Notes under the pieces: model-generated
Told to the model about the DNA's origin: nothing
The model's input: only the letters and a program-made list of their open reading frames with translations
Database searches by the model: none
Program-made: the position numbers and the translations under genes
Part shown: one piece after another, positions 43,697 through 53,091 of the stretch
How the letters are laid out: each line of letters starts with the position of its first letter
Position numbering within the stretch: the stretch's first letter is position 1
Assembly (NCBI RefSeq): GCF_030129945.1
Contig: NZ_JARRAF010000024.1
Span: 1 to 64,000 of the forward strand
DNA: 64,000 nt
DNA from: Parachitinimonas caeni
Lineage (GTDB): Bacteria; Pseudomonadota; Gammaproteobacteria; Burkholderiales; Chitinimonadaceae
Direction of reading: 5' to 3'

Positions 43697-43717
43697 GGTT
43701 CTACGGCTAACAGAGCC
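43697..43717. repeat. Short remnant of the dispersed element
   Basis: GGTTCTACGGCTAACAGAGCC carries what look like both termini of the element (GGTTCT and AACAGAGCC) with the interior lost. The end C plus TA forms the TAG stop of the liuC gene. Nine bases at the right end are certain; the rest is weak. Confidence 0.5.
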
Positions 43718-44508
43718 TAGTGAGGCTTTACCCAGCTGGCGCTGCGCTTTTCCAGAAAAGCGCTGACGCCTTCCTTGCCCTCGGCGGAGGAGCGGATGCG
43801 GGCGATGCTGTGGGCGGTGTCGTCGATCAAGGCTTCGTTCACCGGCCGGTCGCTGACGTTGGCGATCAGGCGCTTTGCGGCGGCCATGGCCTGCGGGCCG
43901 TTGCCCAGGAGGGCGGCAATCCAGCCTTCGACGGTGTCATCGAGAGAATCAGCGGGGGTGATGTCATGAATCAGGCCAAGCCGCAATGCTTCTTCTGCAT
44001 TGAAGCGCTCGGCGGTCAGAAAATAACGGCGAGCGGCCGATTTGCCGATCTTGCCGATTACATAGGGGCTGATCACAGCGGGAATCAGCCCCAGTTTGAC
44101 TTCGCTCAGGCAGAAGCTGGCTTCGGGTGCGGCCACGGCGAGGTCGCAGCAGGCAACCAGCCCGACGCCGCCGCCAAACGCTGCGCCTTGCACCCGCGCA
44201 ATCGTGGGCTTGGGCAGGCTATCGAGTGTCTGCATCAGCCGGGCCAGGCCCATGGCATCGTTGTAATTCTCGGTCTCGCCGTAGCTGGCCATGCGGCGCA
44301 TCCAGTTCAGATCGGCGCCTGCAGAGAAGCTGCGGCCGCGCCCGGCCAGAACCACGATCCGCACCGTCGGGTCTTGCCCGAGTCCGGCGAAGGTGTGGGT
44401 CAGGTCGGCAATCAGTCCGTCATCAAAAGCGTTGTGCAGATCGGCGCGATTGAGCCAGACCGTGGCAACGCCACGGGCGTCGGTCTGAATGTCGAGATTG
44501 GCGGTCAT
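43717..44508 (-). CDS. liuC: Methylglutaconyl-CoA hydratase (enoyl-CoA hydratase family)
   Basis: 263 residues of the crotonase fold: VATVWLNRADLHNAFDD, the oxyanion-hole strand GRGRSFSAGADLNWMRRM, VQGAAFGGGVGLVACCDLAVA and the EVKLGLIPAVISPYV block typical of LiuC. The first conserved Glu position of enoyl hydratases is Gly/Val here, which is usual in methylglutaconyl-CoA hydratases; the Glu of SEVKLG is kept. It hydrates 3-methylglutaconyl-CoA to HMG-CoA, between the carboxylase (liuB/liuD) and lyase (liuE) steps. It lies just upstream of liuD on the same strand. Confidence 0.9.
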   Translation of the reverse strand: MTANLDIQTDARGVATVWLNRADLHNAFDDGLIADLTHTFAGLGQDPTVRIVVLAGRGRSFSAGADLNWMRRMASYGETENYNDAMGLARLMQTLDSLPKPTIARVQGAAFGGGVGLVACCDLAVAAPEASFCLSEVKLGLIPAVISPYVIGKIGKSAARRYFLTAERFNAEEALRLGLIHDITPADSLDDTVEGWIAALLGNGPQAMAAAKRLIANVSDRPVNEALIDDTAHSIARIRSSAEGKEGVSAFLEKRSASWVKPH

Positions 44509-44598
44509 GATGTTTCCCTCTTCTGGTCGGTTGTCCGGCGGTGCCGGACTGATTCGGTCGGTGATGCCGGGTGTAGGCTCGCCGTTGGCGGGGCCTGG

Positions 44599-45048
44599 TT
44601 ATTTTCCGGCGTCGTCCAGCAGTTCGGTGCCGGATTCGCCCCCGTAGTGCGGATGCTGATCGACGGTTGGTGCCCACTTGACATGGCTATCCCAGAACAC
44701 ATGCGCAGTGGGCTCGCGGTCGAGCGGAGTGAGCAGGCTGGCCAGGGTGATGTGCATTTCCCCTGGCCAGCGGCTGGATTGAAAAAACAGCCGGCTGCCA
44801 CAGTCGCGACAAAAGCCGCGACGGGCAGCTGCTGACGATTGATGCCAGTGCAGCAGGTTCTGGTCATCATGAATGTGCAGGCGACACTCTGCGATGCCGA
44901 ACCAGGTGACAAAGGCCGCGCCGTGCGAACGTCGGCATTGCGTACAGTGGCAATGTGCCGCCCAGAGGCTGGGCGGCGTCACTTCAAATTCAATCGCGCC
45001 GCACAGGCACTGACCTTTGATCACGGGCGGGTTCGGCATGACGGGCAC
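44599..45048 (-). CDS. GFA family (glutathione-dependent formaldehyde-activating enzyme-like) protein
   Basis: 149 residues. The zinc-binding cysteines of the GFA/CENP-V fold are all present: GQCLCGAIEF, AAHCHCTQCRRSHG and RGFCRDCGSRLFF. Members bind glutathione adducts in some cases; many are of unknown function. The frame starts at a GTG (45048) with an ATG three codons later; neither has a clear ribosome site. The gene lies two bases beyond the stop of the binding-protein gene, so they are one transcript with liuC and liuD downstream. Confidence 0.85.
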   Translation of the reverse strand: MPVMPNPPVIKGQCLCGAIEFEVTPPSLWAAHCHCTQCRRSHGAAFVTWFGIAECRLHIHDDQNLLHWHQSSAAARRGFCRDCGSRLFFQSSRWPGEMHITLASLLTPLDREPTAHVFWDSHVKWAPTVDQHPHYGGESGTELLDDAGK

Positions 45049-45050
45049 TC

Positions 45051-46172
45051 TTAATGCGCCAATCGGCCATCGGCGCCGATCATGGTCAGCTCGACGTAAC
45101 GTGAGCCTTGGTTGCGACGGTCAAAGTCAACGGTATAGCCACCGATATCGACTTTGCCCATTTCTTCCATGGCCTTGAGTACAGTCGCCCGGTTGGCCGA
45201 ACGCCCACCCGCACGGCGGATGGCTTCCACAGCCACCTTGGTGTTGATGAAACCTTCCAGTGTGTAATAGCTGGGCTTGGTTTCCGGCGTGTATTTCTTC
45301 ATGGCATCGTGCATCTCGCGGATGACGGCAATGCGCGTGTTATCGAAGTAGGGCGCAATCTGGGCGATGCCGATGCCGTGGGCCAGCTGCGGACCGAGTT
45401 CTTTCACCAGGTTCTCGTAATTGACGGTCGAGAGGTGAAACAGCTGTGCGGTGCCGCCGGCTTGCCGGTATTCACGCACAAAGCTGACGGTGGGTTTCAG
45501 CGAGGAAATCATCACGATCGCCAATGCCCGGCTCTGCGCCAGCTTGACTGCGGCAGGCTTGCCGTCGTTCAGCTTGTTGTCGTAGCTCGCCGCATCGACC
45601 AGCGGCATTTTGTTGGTGGTCAGCGCCTTTTCCAGCGCTTCCTTGCCGCCCATGCCGAATACGCCGCTTTCGTGGTAGACCGCGACATCCACCAGACCCA
45701 TGCCTTTGAGGATATCGACGATGCGGACGATTTCGTCGGCGTAGCTGGCACGCAGGTGAAACACATTGGATGGGCTCTCGCGCAGGTTCGATGCCCCCGT
45801 CAATGTGCCAACCAGCGCGACTTTGTTGGTGTCGAGCAACTTGCTCTTCAGCAACTCGCCGGTGGTGGCCGTACCCAGATACGAAGTCAGAATCAGTGCG
45901 TTTTCCTTTTCCAGCAGGGTGTGGGTGTTTGTCACGGTGTTGTCGGGTTTGTACTGGTCATCCAGCGTAACCAGCCTGAGCTTTTCCCCGCTGATACCGC
46001 CTTTGGCGTTGACGGCTTCGATGTAAGCTCGGGCCCCGGCCATCAGGCCCTTGCCCATATCGCCGACAGCGCCGCTGAGCGGGGTGGATTGACCCACGAC
46101 GATGTCGGCGTGAGCGATACCAAGACTACAGGCGGTGCAAATTGCGGTGCGAGCGATCAGTTGACGAATCAT
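45051..46172 (-). CDS. Branched-chain amino acid-type ABC transporter substrate-binding protein
   Basis: 373 residues with a signal peptide (CTACSLGIAHA/D). Periplasmic binding protein family 6 layout as in LivK/LivJ: IVVGQSTPLSGAVGDMGKG, EAVNAKGGISGEKLRLVTLDDQ, VALVGTLTGASNLRES, VAVYHESGVFGMGGKEAL and the C-terminal GYTVDFDRRNQGSRYVEL. It should deliver a leucine-like or related ligand from the periplasm, but no permease or ATPase genes are nearby. It stands at the head of the GFA-liuC-liuD group, with a 465-base upstream gap. Confidence 0.85.
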   Translation of the reverse strand: MIRQLIARTAICTACSLGIAHADIVVGQSTPLSGAVGDMGKGLMAGARAYIEAVNAKGGISGEKLRLVTLDDQYKPDNTVTNTHTLLEKENALILTSYLGTATTGELLKSKLLDTNKVALVGTLTGASNLRESPSNVFHLRASYADEIVRIVDILKGMGLVDVAVYHESGVFGMGGKEALEKALTTNKMPLVDAASYDNKLNDGKPAAVKLAQSRALAIVMISSLKPTVSFVREYRQAGGTAQLFHLSTVNYENLVKELGPQLAHGIGIAQIAPYFDNTRIAVIREMHDAMKKYTPETKPSYYTLEGFINTKVAVEAIRRAGGRSANRATVLKAMEEMGKVDIGGYTVDFDRRNQGSRYVELTMIGADGRLAH

Positions 46173-46637
46173 CTTTCATGTCCTCCAAGCATTAACGAAT
46201 CAACGAAATGCCATGCCGGCAGCGCGGACATCGGGAGTGGTACGTTGTCGCGTGGCGCGCCAACGTACGCTCGAAAAGTCCGTGTCATGCCGGGGATGTA
46301 CCCACATCAGCCGGAGGACGTGCAATGTGCAGACCTGCCTGATTTGACAGCTGTCTCGCCATTTGGATCAGGTTCTAATCGTCTCCCTCAAGCCCATCTT
46401 GCCGGTGAAGCGGCCTGCCGGATGCGCGTGAGCGCAGGGTGCAAACCACTTTTGAACAGTGCGGCAGGCTGGTCTCGGTCCTGCGGCACTGTCCGGGGCT
46501 TCTGTGTTGACATCCGAATCCGCCATCTCACAATTTTGCGCACTGCATCAATGTGATTGAAGGATTCCGCTGAGTGAATGACAGTCAGGTAATGTCAGAC
46601 ATCACAAGGATTCCCGCCCGACGTTCACTCAGTGACG
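46173..46637. other. Gap in the liu region upstream of the binding-protein gene
   Basis: About 465 bases without a gene; likely promoter of the leftward binding-protein/GFA/liuC/liuD unit. A nine-base inverted repeat CTGAGTGAA/TTCACTCAG (46570-46578 and 46624-46632) lies close to the liuB stop and could be a terminator-like or regulatory structure. No copy of the palindrome found before liuA was seen. Confidence 0.45.
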
Positions 46638-48245
46638 CTACATTCTAAACACACCAAACTTGGTTTCTTCCAGTGTTTTATTCAAGCTGGCTGAAATAGC
46701 CAATCCCAACACCATGCGCGTGTCCTTCGGGTCGATGATGCCGTCATCCCATAAACGGCTGGTCGCATAGTAGGGATGGCTCTGGGCATCGAACTGTTCG
46801 CGCAGCGGTTTCTTGATGGCTTCGCGCTCTTCATCGCTCAGTGTCTTGCCCTGTTTGGCAAGACCTTCTTCCCGAACCTGGGCCAGCACCCCTGCTGCCT
46901 GCTCGCCCCCCATCACGGCGATTCGCGCATTGGGCCACATCCAGAGGAAATTGGGGTTGTAGGCACGACCACACATACCGTAGTTGCCGGCACCGAAGCT
47001 GCCACCCACGATCACCGTAAACTTGGGTACCTTGCTGGTTGCCACTGCCGTGACCATTTTGGCGCCGTGCTTGGCGATCCCCTCGGCTTCGTATTGGCGG
47101 CCTACCATGAAACCGGTGATGTTCTGCAGGAAGACCAGGGGAATGCCACGCTGCGAGCACAGCTCGATAAAGTGGGCGCCCTTCATGGCTGATTCGGAAA
47201 ACAGCACGCCATTGTTGGCGACGATGCCGACCGGGTAGCCGTGGATATGGGCGAAGCCCGTTACCAGGGTGGTGCCGTAATGCTCCTTGAATTCATCGAA
47301 GCGGCTGCCATCGACGATGCGGGCAATGACCTGGCGGATATCGAAAGGCTTTTTCAGGTCGGCACCGACGATGCCATACAGCTCGTCCGCGTCGTATCTG
47401 GGCGCCTCGACCGGCCGGGTGGTCACCGGCATGGCTTTTTTCCAGTTGAGATTGGCGACCACACGTCGCACCAGATCCAGCGCGTGCGCATCGTTGAGGG
47501 CATAGTAGTCGGCGACGCCACTGATTTTGGCGTGAACATCGGCGCCACCGAGTTCTTCGGCGGTGACGACTTCACCGGTTGCGGCTTTCACCAAGGGGGG
47601 GCCGGCCAGGAAAATCGTGCCCTGATTCTTGACGATGACCGAGTAGTCGGACATGGCCGGCACATAGGCGCCGCCCGCTGTGCAGGAGCCGAGCACGGCG
47701 GCAATCTGCGGGATGCCCTGCGCACTCAGATTGGCCTGGTTGTAGAAGATGCGACCGAAGTGGTCGCGATCCGGAAAAACCTCGTCCTGATTGGGCAGGT
47801 TGGCGCCTCCGGAGTCAACCAGGGCTATGCAGGGCAGGCCATTGGCGGCGGCAATCTCTTGCGCCCGCAGATGCTTCTTGACGGTGGTCGGGTAGTAAGT
47901 GCCGCCTTTCACTGTGGCATCGTTGGCAATGATCATGCACTCGACGCCAGAGACCCGGCCGATACCGGCAATCAATCCGGCGGAGGGCACCTGATTGTCG
48001 TACTGGTCCCAGGCGGCCAGCTGGGCGACTTCCAGAAAGGGCGAGCCGATGTCGAGCAGCTGGGCGACACGGTCGCGTGGCAGCAGCTTGCCACGGGCGG
48101 TGTGGCGGTTGCGGGCGGTTTCACCGCCGCCTTGTTCAATCTGAGCGACTTTTTCGCGCAGATCGGCCACCAGTGCAGCCATCGCCGCATGATTGGCCTT
48201 GTATTGCTCGGATTTGGGGTTGACCTGACTCGGAATGGTATTCAT
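46638..48245 (-). CDS. liuB: Methylcrotonyl-CoA carboxylase carboxyltransferase (beta) subunit
   Basis: 535 residues, normal for MccB. Carboxyltransferase core: [16 protein letters not shown], the acyl-CoA pocket [24 protein letters not shown] (key part DSGGANLP, diagnostic for methylcrotonyl-CoA enzymes), [15 protein letters not shown], and [22 protein letters not shown] with [16 protein letters not shown]. It transfers the carboxyl group from biotin on LiuD to methylcrotonyl-CoA. Its start overlaps the stop of the small monooxygenase-like gene upstream by four bases. Confidence 0.95.
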   Translation of the reverse strand: MNTIPSQVNPKSEQYKANHAAMAALVADLREKVAQIEQGGGETARNRHTARGKLLPRDRVAQLLDIGSPFLEVAQLAAWDQYDNQVPSAGLIAGIGRVSGVECMIIANDATVKGGTYYPTTVKKHLRAQEIAAANGLPCIALVDSGGANLPNQDEVFPDRDHFGRIFYNQANLSAQGIPQIAAVLGSCTAGGAYVPAMSDYSVIVKNQGTIFLAGPPLVKAATGEVVTAEELGGADVHAKISGVADYYALNDAHALDLVRRVVANLNWKKAMPVTTRPVEAPRYDADELYGIVGADLKKPFDIRQVIARIVDGSRFDEFKEHYGTTLVTGFAHIHGYPVGIVANNGVLFSESAMKGAHFIELCSQRGIPLVFLQNITGFMVGRQYEAEGIAKHGAKMVTAVATSKVPKFTVIVGGSFGAGNYGMCGRAYNPNFLWMWPNARIAVMGGEQAAGVLAQVREEGLAKQGKTLSDEEREAIKKPLREQFDAQSHPYYATSRLWDDGIIDPKDTRMVLGLAISASLNKTLEETKFGVFRM

Positions 48246-48616
48246 TGCTGAGACGATTCTTCAGATGGGGCGGTTGAGGTGTCCAAACGCTCAGTATCGA
48301 AACTGTAAGCACGTTCGACCTTGGCAACACGGGTGGTAAAGGCGCGATACCAGCGGCCACGGCCGTTTTCCCGTGCTATCTGGTGTTCGGCATGCGCCTT
48401 CCAGCCGGCAATGGCCGCTTCGCTTTCCCAGTAGCTGACCGTGATGCCGAAGCCGTCAGCCCCCCGCACCGATTCCACGCCGAGAAAGCCAGGCTGCTGG
48501 GCTGCGAGTTCGACCATGCGTTCTGCGGTCAGGCCATAGCCTTCCGGGTCGGTTGCTGCGCGTTGATTGGTAAAGATTACGGCGTAATAAGGCGGTTTGG
48601 GGGTATTGGCAAACAT
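48242..48616 (-). CDS. Antibiotic biosynthesis monooxygenase-like small protein
   Basis: 124 residues from the ATG at 48616 (GAGG upstream); the frame is open further but runs into the dehydrogenase gene. The dimeric alpha+beta barrel pattern is visible: [64 protein letters not shown] (key parts PGFLG and SYWESEAAI) and [17 protein letters not shown]. Such proteins are often heme- or quinone-related oxygenases or simply small barrels of unknown role in degradation clusters. It is translationally coupled to liuB (four-base overlap) and lies five bases after the acyl-CoA dehydrogenase stop. Confidence 0.85.
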   Translation of the reverse strand: MFANTPKPPYYAVIFTNQRAATDPEGYGLTAERMVELAAQQPGFLGVESVRGADGFGITVSYWESEAAIAGWKAHAEHQIARENGRGRWYRAFTTRVAKVERAYSFDTERLDTSTAPSEESSQQ

Positions 48617-48621
48617 GGGGC

Positions 48622-49761
48622 TTATACCTCGTTGCCGATGGCGCGGCCGATGACGATGCGCTGGATGTCGGAGGTGCCTTCGTAGATCTGGCACACGCGC
48701 ACATCACGATAGATGCGCTCGACCGGGAAATCGCAGAGGAAACCATAGCCACCATGAATCTGGATGGCATCGGTACAGACCTGCTCGGCCATTTCGCTGG
48801 CAAACAGCTTGGCCATTGATGCTTCCTTCAGGCAGGGCTGGCCGGCATCCTTCAGCACGGCGGCGTGCCAGATCAGCTGGCGGGCGGCTTCGATACGCGT
48901 GGCCATGTCAGCCAGCCGGAAGTTGACGGCCTGGTGTTCGTAAATGGGCTTGCCAAAGGCGATGCGTTCCTTGCTGTAGCGCAGCGCGCACTCATAGGCC
49001 GAACGTGCCATGCCCAGCGCCTGGGCAGCGATGCCGATACGGCCGGACTCCAGCGACGACAGTGCAATCTTGTAACCATCGCCTTCATTGCTGAGGCGGT
49101 TGGCAACCGGCACCCGGCAGTTGTCGAGGACGATTGCGCAGGTGTCCGAGGCGTTCTGGCCGAGCTTTTTCTCGATGCGCGAGACGATATAGCCGGGAGT
49201 GTCGGTCGGGACGATGAATGCGGACAAGCCTTTCTTGCCGGCTTCCGGGTTGGTGACGGCAATGACGATAGCGATCCTGCCGTTCTTGCCGTTGGTGATG
49301 AACTGTTTGGCGCCATTGAGCACGTAGTGGTCGCCATCGAGCACGGCCCGGGTCTTGATGGCGCCGGCATCCGAGCCGACCTGCGGCTCGGTCAGACAGA
49401 ATGCCCCGATCCATTCGCCGCTGGCGAGTTTCTTCAGGTATTTGTCTTTCTGAGCATCACTGCCGAAAGCGTGGATAGGACCACAGCCGACAGAGTTGTG
49501 TACCGAGACGATGGTCGAAAAGGCGCCATCGCCGGCAGCCAGTTCTTCGATGGCCACGGCGGCGGCCAGGTAATCCAGCCCGGCGCCGTTCCATTCGGTC
49601 GGGATGGTGAGACCCATCAGCCCCAGCTCGGCCGCGACGGCAATTTCGTCATACGGAAAAGCGTGGGTTTCGTCGCGCAGGCCGGCGGTGTGCCAGAGGG
49701 ACTCCTGGGCAAAAGCGCGAACGGCGTCGCGGATCATCTGGTGATCTTGATCGAGGATCAC
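48622..49761 (-). CDS. Acyl-CoA dehydrogenase (short/branched-chain type)
   Basis: 379 residues. Flavin-binding block [29 protein letters not shown], and the C-terminal [17 protein letters not shown] with the catalytic Glu of butyryl-CoA dehydrogenases (Glu in YEGT). This differs from the isovaleryl-CoA dehydrogenase encoded at 56350, which has its base at another position, so the two likely act on different substrates. It is first in the tight unit dehydrogenase, monooxygenase-like, liuB and probably handles a straight or 2-methyl-branched acyl-CoA from isoleucine or fatty acids. Confidence 0.9.
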   Translation of the reverse strand: MILDQDHQMIRDAVRAFAQESLWHTAGLRDETHAFPYDEIAVAAELGLMGLTIPTEWNGAGLDYLAAAVAIEELAAGDGAFSTIVSVHNSVGCGPIHAFGSDAQKDKYLKKLASGEWIGAFCLTEPQVGSDAGAIKTRAVLDGDHYVLNGAKQFITNGKNGRIAIVIAVTNPEAGKKGLSAFIVPTDTPGYIVSRIEKKLGQNASDTCAIVLDNCRVPVANRLSNEGDGYKIALSSLESGRIGIAAQALGMARSAYECALRYSKERIAFGKPIYEHQAVNFRLADMATRIEAARQLIWHAAVLKDAGQPCLKEASMAKLFASEMAEQVCTDAIQIHGGYGFLCDFPVERIYRDVRVCQIYEGTSDIQRIVIGRAIGNEV

Positions 49762-49822
49762 GGCTTACTCCTGTGAAGGGCTGAAAACAGCTGTAAACGA
49801 CATTAATCGGAAAAAACGGCGC

Positions 49823-50422
49823 TCAGGCCCGGCTGGCAGCAACTGCGTAGGCGGGCCTTGCCAGACAGCGGCTTAGCCATTCCGCCAGATTCGGCCAACG
49901 GCCCAGGTCCATCTTGTGAATGAGGTTGATAACGCTGGCCACGTTGAGGTCAGCGATGCTGAAGGTATTGCCGATCAGCCAGTCTCGGCCGGTCAGTGCC
50001 AGTTCCAGCCGGTCAAACGGGCGGGTGAGTTCCTGTGCCGCCAGCTGGGCTTTATCGGCGTCGCGCAGGCTTTCGGGCAGCCACAGGCTATGGCTGGCCC
50101 AGCGGGTATAGGGGGCTTCCAGGCTGGTGGCGGCCCAGAGTGTCCACTGCCACAACAGCGATTCGGCATGAGGGGCCTCGGGCAGCAGGCGGCCGGTCTT
50201 ATGGGCAAGATGGACGTTGATGGCCAGCGATTCGGCCATGACAAAGCCGGCATCATCAATGGCCGGGATACTCCCGGCCGGATTGATGCGCAGGTATACC
50301 GGGTTGGCAGAGGCTTCGCGCCAGTCGATGGGCTCGTGCTGGTAGGTCAAACCCAGTTCTTCGGCCGCCCACAGAACCCTGAAGGCGCGGGAGCGGGCGG
50401 TGCCGTATATGGTGAGGGTCAT
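49823..50422 (-). CDS. Glutathione S-transferase family protein
   Basis: 199 residues. Thioredoxin-like N-terminal domain with TIYGTARSRAFRVLWAAEELG and the cis-Pro region RINPAGSIPAIDDAGFVMAES, then an all-helical C-terminal domain with FDRLELALTGRDWLIGNTFSIADLNVASV (key part FSIADLNV, the N-capping box). The usual catalytic Tyr/Ser/Cys is probably Ser11 or Arg. Substrate unknown. One base separates its start from the MaoC gene stop, so it belongs to the same transcript. Confidence 0.9.
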   Translation of the reverse strand: MTLTIYGTARSRAFRVLWAAEELGLTYQHEPIDWREASANPVYLRINPAGSIPAIDDAGFVMAESLAINVHLAHKTGRLLPEAPHAESLLWQWTLWAATSLEAPYTRWASHSLWLPESLRDADKAQLAAQELTRPFDRLELALTGRDWLIGNTFSIADLNVASVINLIHKMDLGRWPNLAEWLSRCLARPAYAVAASRA

Positions 50423-50423
50423 G

Positions 50424-50903
50424 CTAGACAGTCTCCGTTCGGGCCTGGACCCAGATCGCGTTTTCCAGACTCATGGCAAGCTCGCCATGCTGGTTGAAGG
50501 TACGCCATGCCAGTTGCACGACACCGAAACCGGGCCGTGACTGTGAGCGCTTGCGCGACAATACATCGAATTCGGCCGTCAGGGTGTCGCCGGGCTTGAC
50601 CGGGCGATGCCACATCAGCTTGTCGATCTGCAGGCCGACCAGGCCATTGGCGATCCGGGACAGCTCGGAATCGGCCAGCATCCGCATGGTCAGGGCGGCG
50701 GTCTGCCAGCCCGAGGCCACCAGACTGCCGAACACGCTGGCCTCGGCCGCAACCGGATCAAGGTGAAACGGTTGGGGATCGTAGCGGCCGGCAAAGGCCG
50801 CGACTTCGGCGGAGTCGACATGGATGGGGCCGGCGCGGAATACCCGGCCAGGGTTCAGGTCTTCAAAGTACAGAGGGCTGGAATCTGTCACGGCAGGTAT
50901 CAA
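50424..50903 (-). CDS. MaoC family (R)-hydratase-like protein
   Basis: 159 residues of a single hot-dog fold. The hydratase 2 motif is present with Asp42 and His47 (GRYDPQPFHLDP), then VASGWQTAALTMRML and WHRPVKPGDTLTAEFDVLS. Such enzymes hydrate trans-2-enoyl-CoA to (R)-3-hydroxyacyl-CoA. It is followed by the glutathione S-transferase gene and preceded, after 17 bases, by a binding-protein gene, all leftward in the liu region. Confidence 0.9.
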   Translation of the reverse strand: MIPAVTDSSPLYFEDLNPGRVFRAGPIHVDSAEVAAFAGRYDPQPFHLDPVAAEASVFGSLVASGWQTAALTMRMLADSELSRIANGLVGLQIDKLMWHRPVKPGDTLTAEFDVLSRKRSQSRPGFGVVQLAWRTFNQHGELAMSLENAIWVQARTETV

Positions 50904-50920
50904 TCAAGGTTACGTCGGGG

Positions 50921-51685
50921 TCACTGCAAGGGTGACCGGTAGGTTTCCATCAGCTGGTCGAATGCACCGCGCTCACGCAGCTGCTGCACAGCCTGAATCA
51001 CCTTGTTGGCGTTGATCGGGCTGGCTTTCGGAATCGCACATTCGGTAGGCGTGGTGGAAAACACCAGATCACTCATCACCAGTTGGCTCTTGGCTTCCGG
51101 GTTGTTTTTCAGGTACAGCGCTATCTGCAGGTCAGTGCTGATGACGGCACCCACCAGATGCCGCTCCAGCAGACGGAAGTTCGCGACATGGTCGGTCTGG
51201 TAGGTGGCCCGGAGGCTGCCGTCACGCAGCATGGGTTCGAGCGGCGGGTAATGAAAACCCAGCATCAAGCCGATATTCAGACCACGCAGATCCTGATAAC
51301 CACGGACATCCAGCTTGTCCTGACGATGCAGCAGGATGCGCTCAACCTGCGGTACGGTCGGGCCGGTCCAGAGCAGGTCTTCGGGCTGCGAGGTCCATTG
51401 CCTGGAGGTGAAACAGACCAGATCGACATGCCCCTGACGCAAGGCCAGATCGACCCGTCGGCGTGACAGCACGATGTACTGTGTGGGCATCTTCAGCTGG
51501 CCGGCGATCAGATCGACCATATCCTTGATCAGCCCGCCTGCAGGCTTGCTGCGCGCGACATCGGCGAATTCCACCATTGGCGGCGAGTCGCATTCGCAAA
51601 TCACGGCCCGCAGGGGATTGGCCATGCCGGTCGAGGCCAGACACAGGCTGGCGGCTGCCAGTAAAGAATGTCGTAAAGGGTTCAT
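50921..51685 (-). CDS. Family 3 extracellular solute-binding protein
   Basis: 254 residues with signal peptide (SLCLASTGMA/NPL). Amino-acid-binding (SBP_bac_3) layout: PAGGLIKDMVDLIAGQL, RRRVDLALRQGHVDLVCFTS, LRGLNIGLMLGFHYPPLEP and NANKVIQAVQQLRERGAFDQLMETY. A pair CECDSPP near residue 31 is unusual. No transporter genes are adjacent; stand-alone proteins of this type are also found as sensors. It lies in the same strand run as MaoC and the thiolase. Confidence 0.85.
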   Translation of the reverse strand: MNPLRHSLLAAASLCLASTGMANPLRAVICECDSPPMVEFADVARSKPAGGLIKDMVDLIAGQLKMPTQYIVLSRRRVDLALRQGHVDLVCFTSRQWTSQPEDLLWTGPTVPQVERILLHRQDKLDVRGYQDLRGLNIGLMLGFHYPPLEPMLRDGSLRATYQTDHVANFRLLERHLVGAVISTDLQIALYLKNNPEAKSQLVMSDLVFSTTPTECAIPKASPINANKVIQAVQQLRERGAFDQLMETYRSPLQ

Positions 51686-51811
51686 GATCCACCTCCAGAT
51701 CGGTCTGCTGTGCCGACGGGGCGCACCTGCCGCGCAGGCGCCCGCCGAAAGCCGCAGGTATCCGGCAGCGCGTGCCGGACACCTGGCGGCAGGCCGATCA
51801 GATCAGTTTGA

Positions 51812-52996
51812 TCAGATCAGCTCGATGGCCAGCGCGGTGGCTTCACCGCCACCGATACACAAGCTGGCAACGCCACGTTGCTTGCCATACTTCTTCAGTG
51901 CGTAGATCAGCGTTGTCACGATCCGCGCACCCGATGCGCCGATGGGGTGGCCCAGTGCGCAGGCGCCGCCGTGAACATTGACCTTGTGGGCGGGCAGATC
52001 CAGCTCATGCATGGCAGCCATGGTTACCACGGCAAATGCTTCATTGATTTCATACAGATCGACCGAGTCGGCACTCCAGCCGGTCTTCTCGAACAGCTTT
52101 TTCATGGCGCCAACCGGGGCGGTGGTGAACCAGCCCGGTTCCTGAGCGTGGCTGGCGTGGCCAACGATGCGGGCCAGTGGCGTCAGACCACGGCGCTGGG
52201 CTTCGGACTCACGCATCAAGACCAGTGCTGCCGCGCCATCCGAGATCGACGACGAGTTGGCGGCGGTGACGGTGCCGTCCTTCTTGAACGCGGGCTTGAG
52301 ACCAGGGATTTTTTCCGGCTGGGCTTTCATGGGCTGCTCGTCCGTATCGACGATGACATCGCCTTTCTTGCCCGCCACCGTGACGGCGGCGATTTCATCG
52401 CGGAACCAGCCACCTTGCACGGCCGACTGCGCGCGTGATAACGAAGTCAGGGCGAATTCATCCTGTGCCTGACGGGTAAAGCTGTACTTGCTGGCACACT
52501 CTTCGGCAAAGGTGCCCATCAGACGGCCTTTATCGTAGGCGTCTTCCAGACCGTCGAGGAACATATGGTCTTTGACTTCACCATGACCGAGGCGGAAGCC
52601 GCCACGGGCCTTGGGCAACAGATAGGGGGCATTGCTCATGCTTTCCATGCCGCCGGCGATCATCACGCTATTGCTGCCGGCCTTGAGCAGATCGTTGGCC
52701 AGCATGATGGCCTTCATGCCGGAACCGCACATCTTGTTGATGGTGGTGCAGTTGGCCGACAGCGGCAGGCCGGCACCAAGGGCCGCCTGACGTGCCGGTG
52801 CCTGGCCCTGACCTGCTGGCAGTACATTGCCCATGATCACTTCTTCGACGTCGGTGGCGGCGATGCCAGCACGCTCGACGGCAGCACGGATGGCGCTTGC
52901 ACCCAGTTGTGAGGCAGTCAGGCTGCTGAAGTCGCCCATCAGGCCCCCCATCGGGGTGCGGGCGGCCGATACGATGACGATGGTGTCGTTGCTCAT
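51812..52996 (-). CDS. Acetyl-CoA C-acyltransferase (thiolase)
   Basis: 394 residues, type II thiolase. Acyl-accepting Cys90 in TTINKMCGSGMKA, the His of GGACALGHPIGASGAR, and the proton-shuttle Cys in SLCIGGGEATALAIE are all present. Such enzymes cleave acetoacetyl-CoA or longer 3-ketoacyl-CoA. In this region it can convert the acetoacetate product of leucine catabolism (as CoA ester) to acetyl-CoA. A full dispersed element lies 95 bases upstream of the start. Confidence 0.93.
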   Translation of the reverse strand: MSNDTIVIVSAARTPMGGLMGDFSSLTASQLGASAIRAAVERAGIAATDVEEVIMGNVLPAGQGQAPARQAALGAGLPLSANCTTINKMCGSGMKAIMLANDLLKAGSNSVMIAGGMESMSNAPYLLPKARGGFRLGHGEVKDHMFLDGLEDAYDKGRLMGTFAEECASKYSFTRQAQDEFALTSLSRAQSAVQGGWFRDEIAAVTVAGKKGDVIVDTDEQPMKAQPEKIPGLKPAFKKDGTVTAANSSSISDGAAALVLMRESEAQRRGLTPLARIVGHASHAQEPGWFTTAPVGAMKKLFEKTGWSADSVDLYEINEAFAVVTMAAMHELDLPAHKVNVHGGACALGHPIGASGARIVTTLIYALKKYGKQRGVASLCIGGGEATALAIELI

Positions 52997-53091
52997 GTGT
53001 TGTCTCCTTGTGGGGTGTTCAGTCCGGGTCGATTGGGTCGGGCGCTGTTGCGGTTTTTCTCCGGTTGTGCCGGGCCGACTGTTCGGGCCTA

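Noticed and set aside
46638-46640. TAG stop of liuB as another repeat-made stop
   Set aside because: No element end next to it; a different inverted repeat lies nearby.
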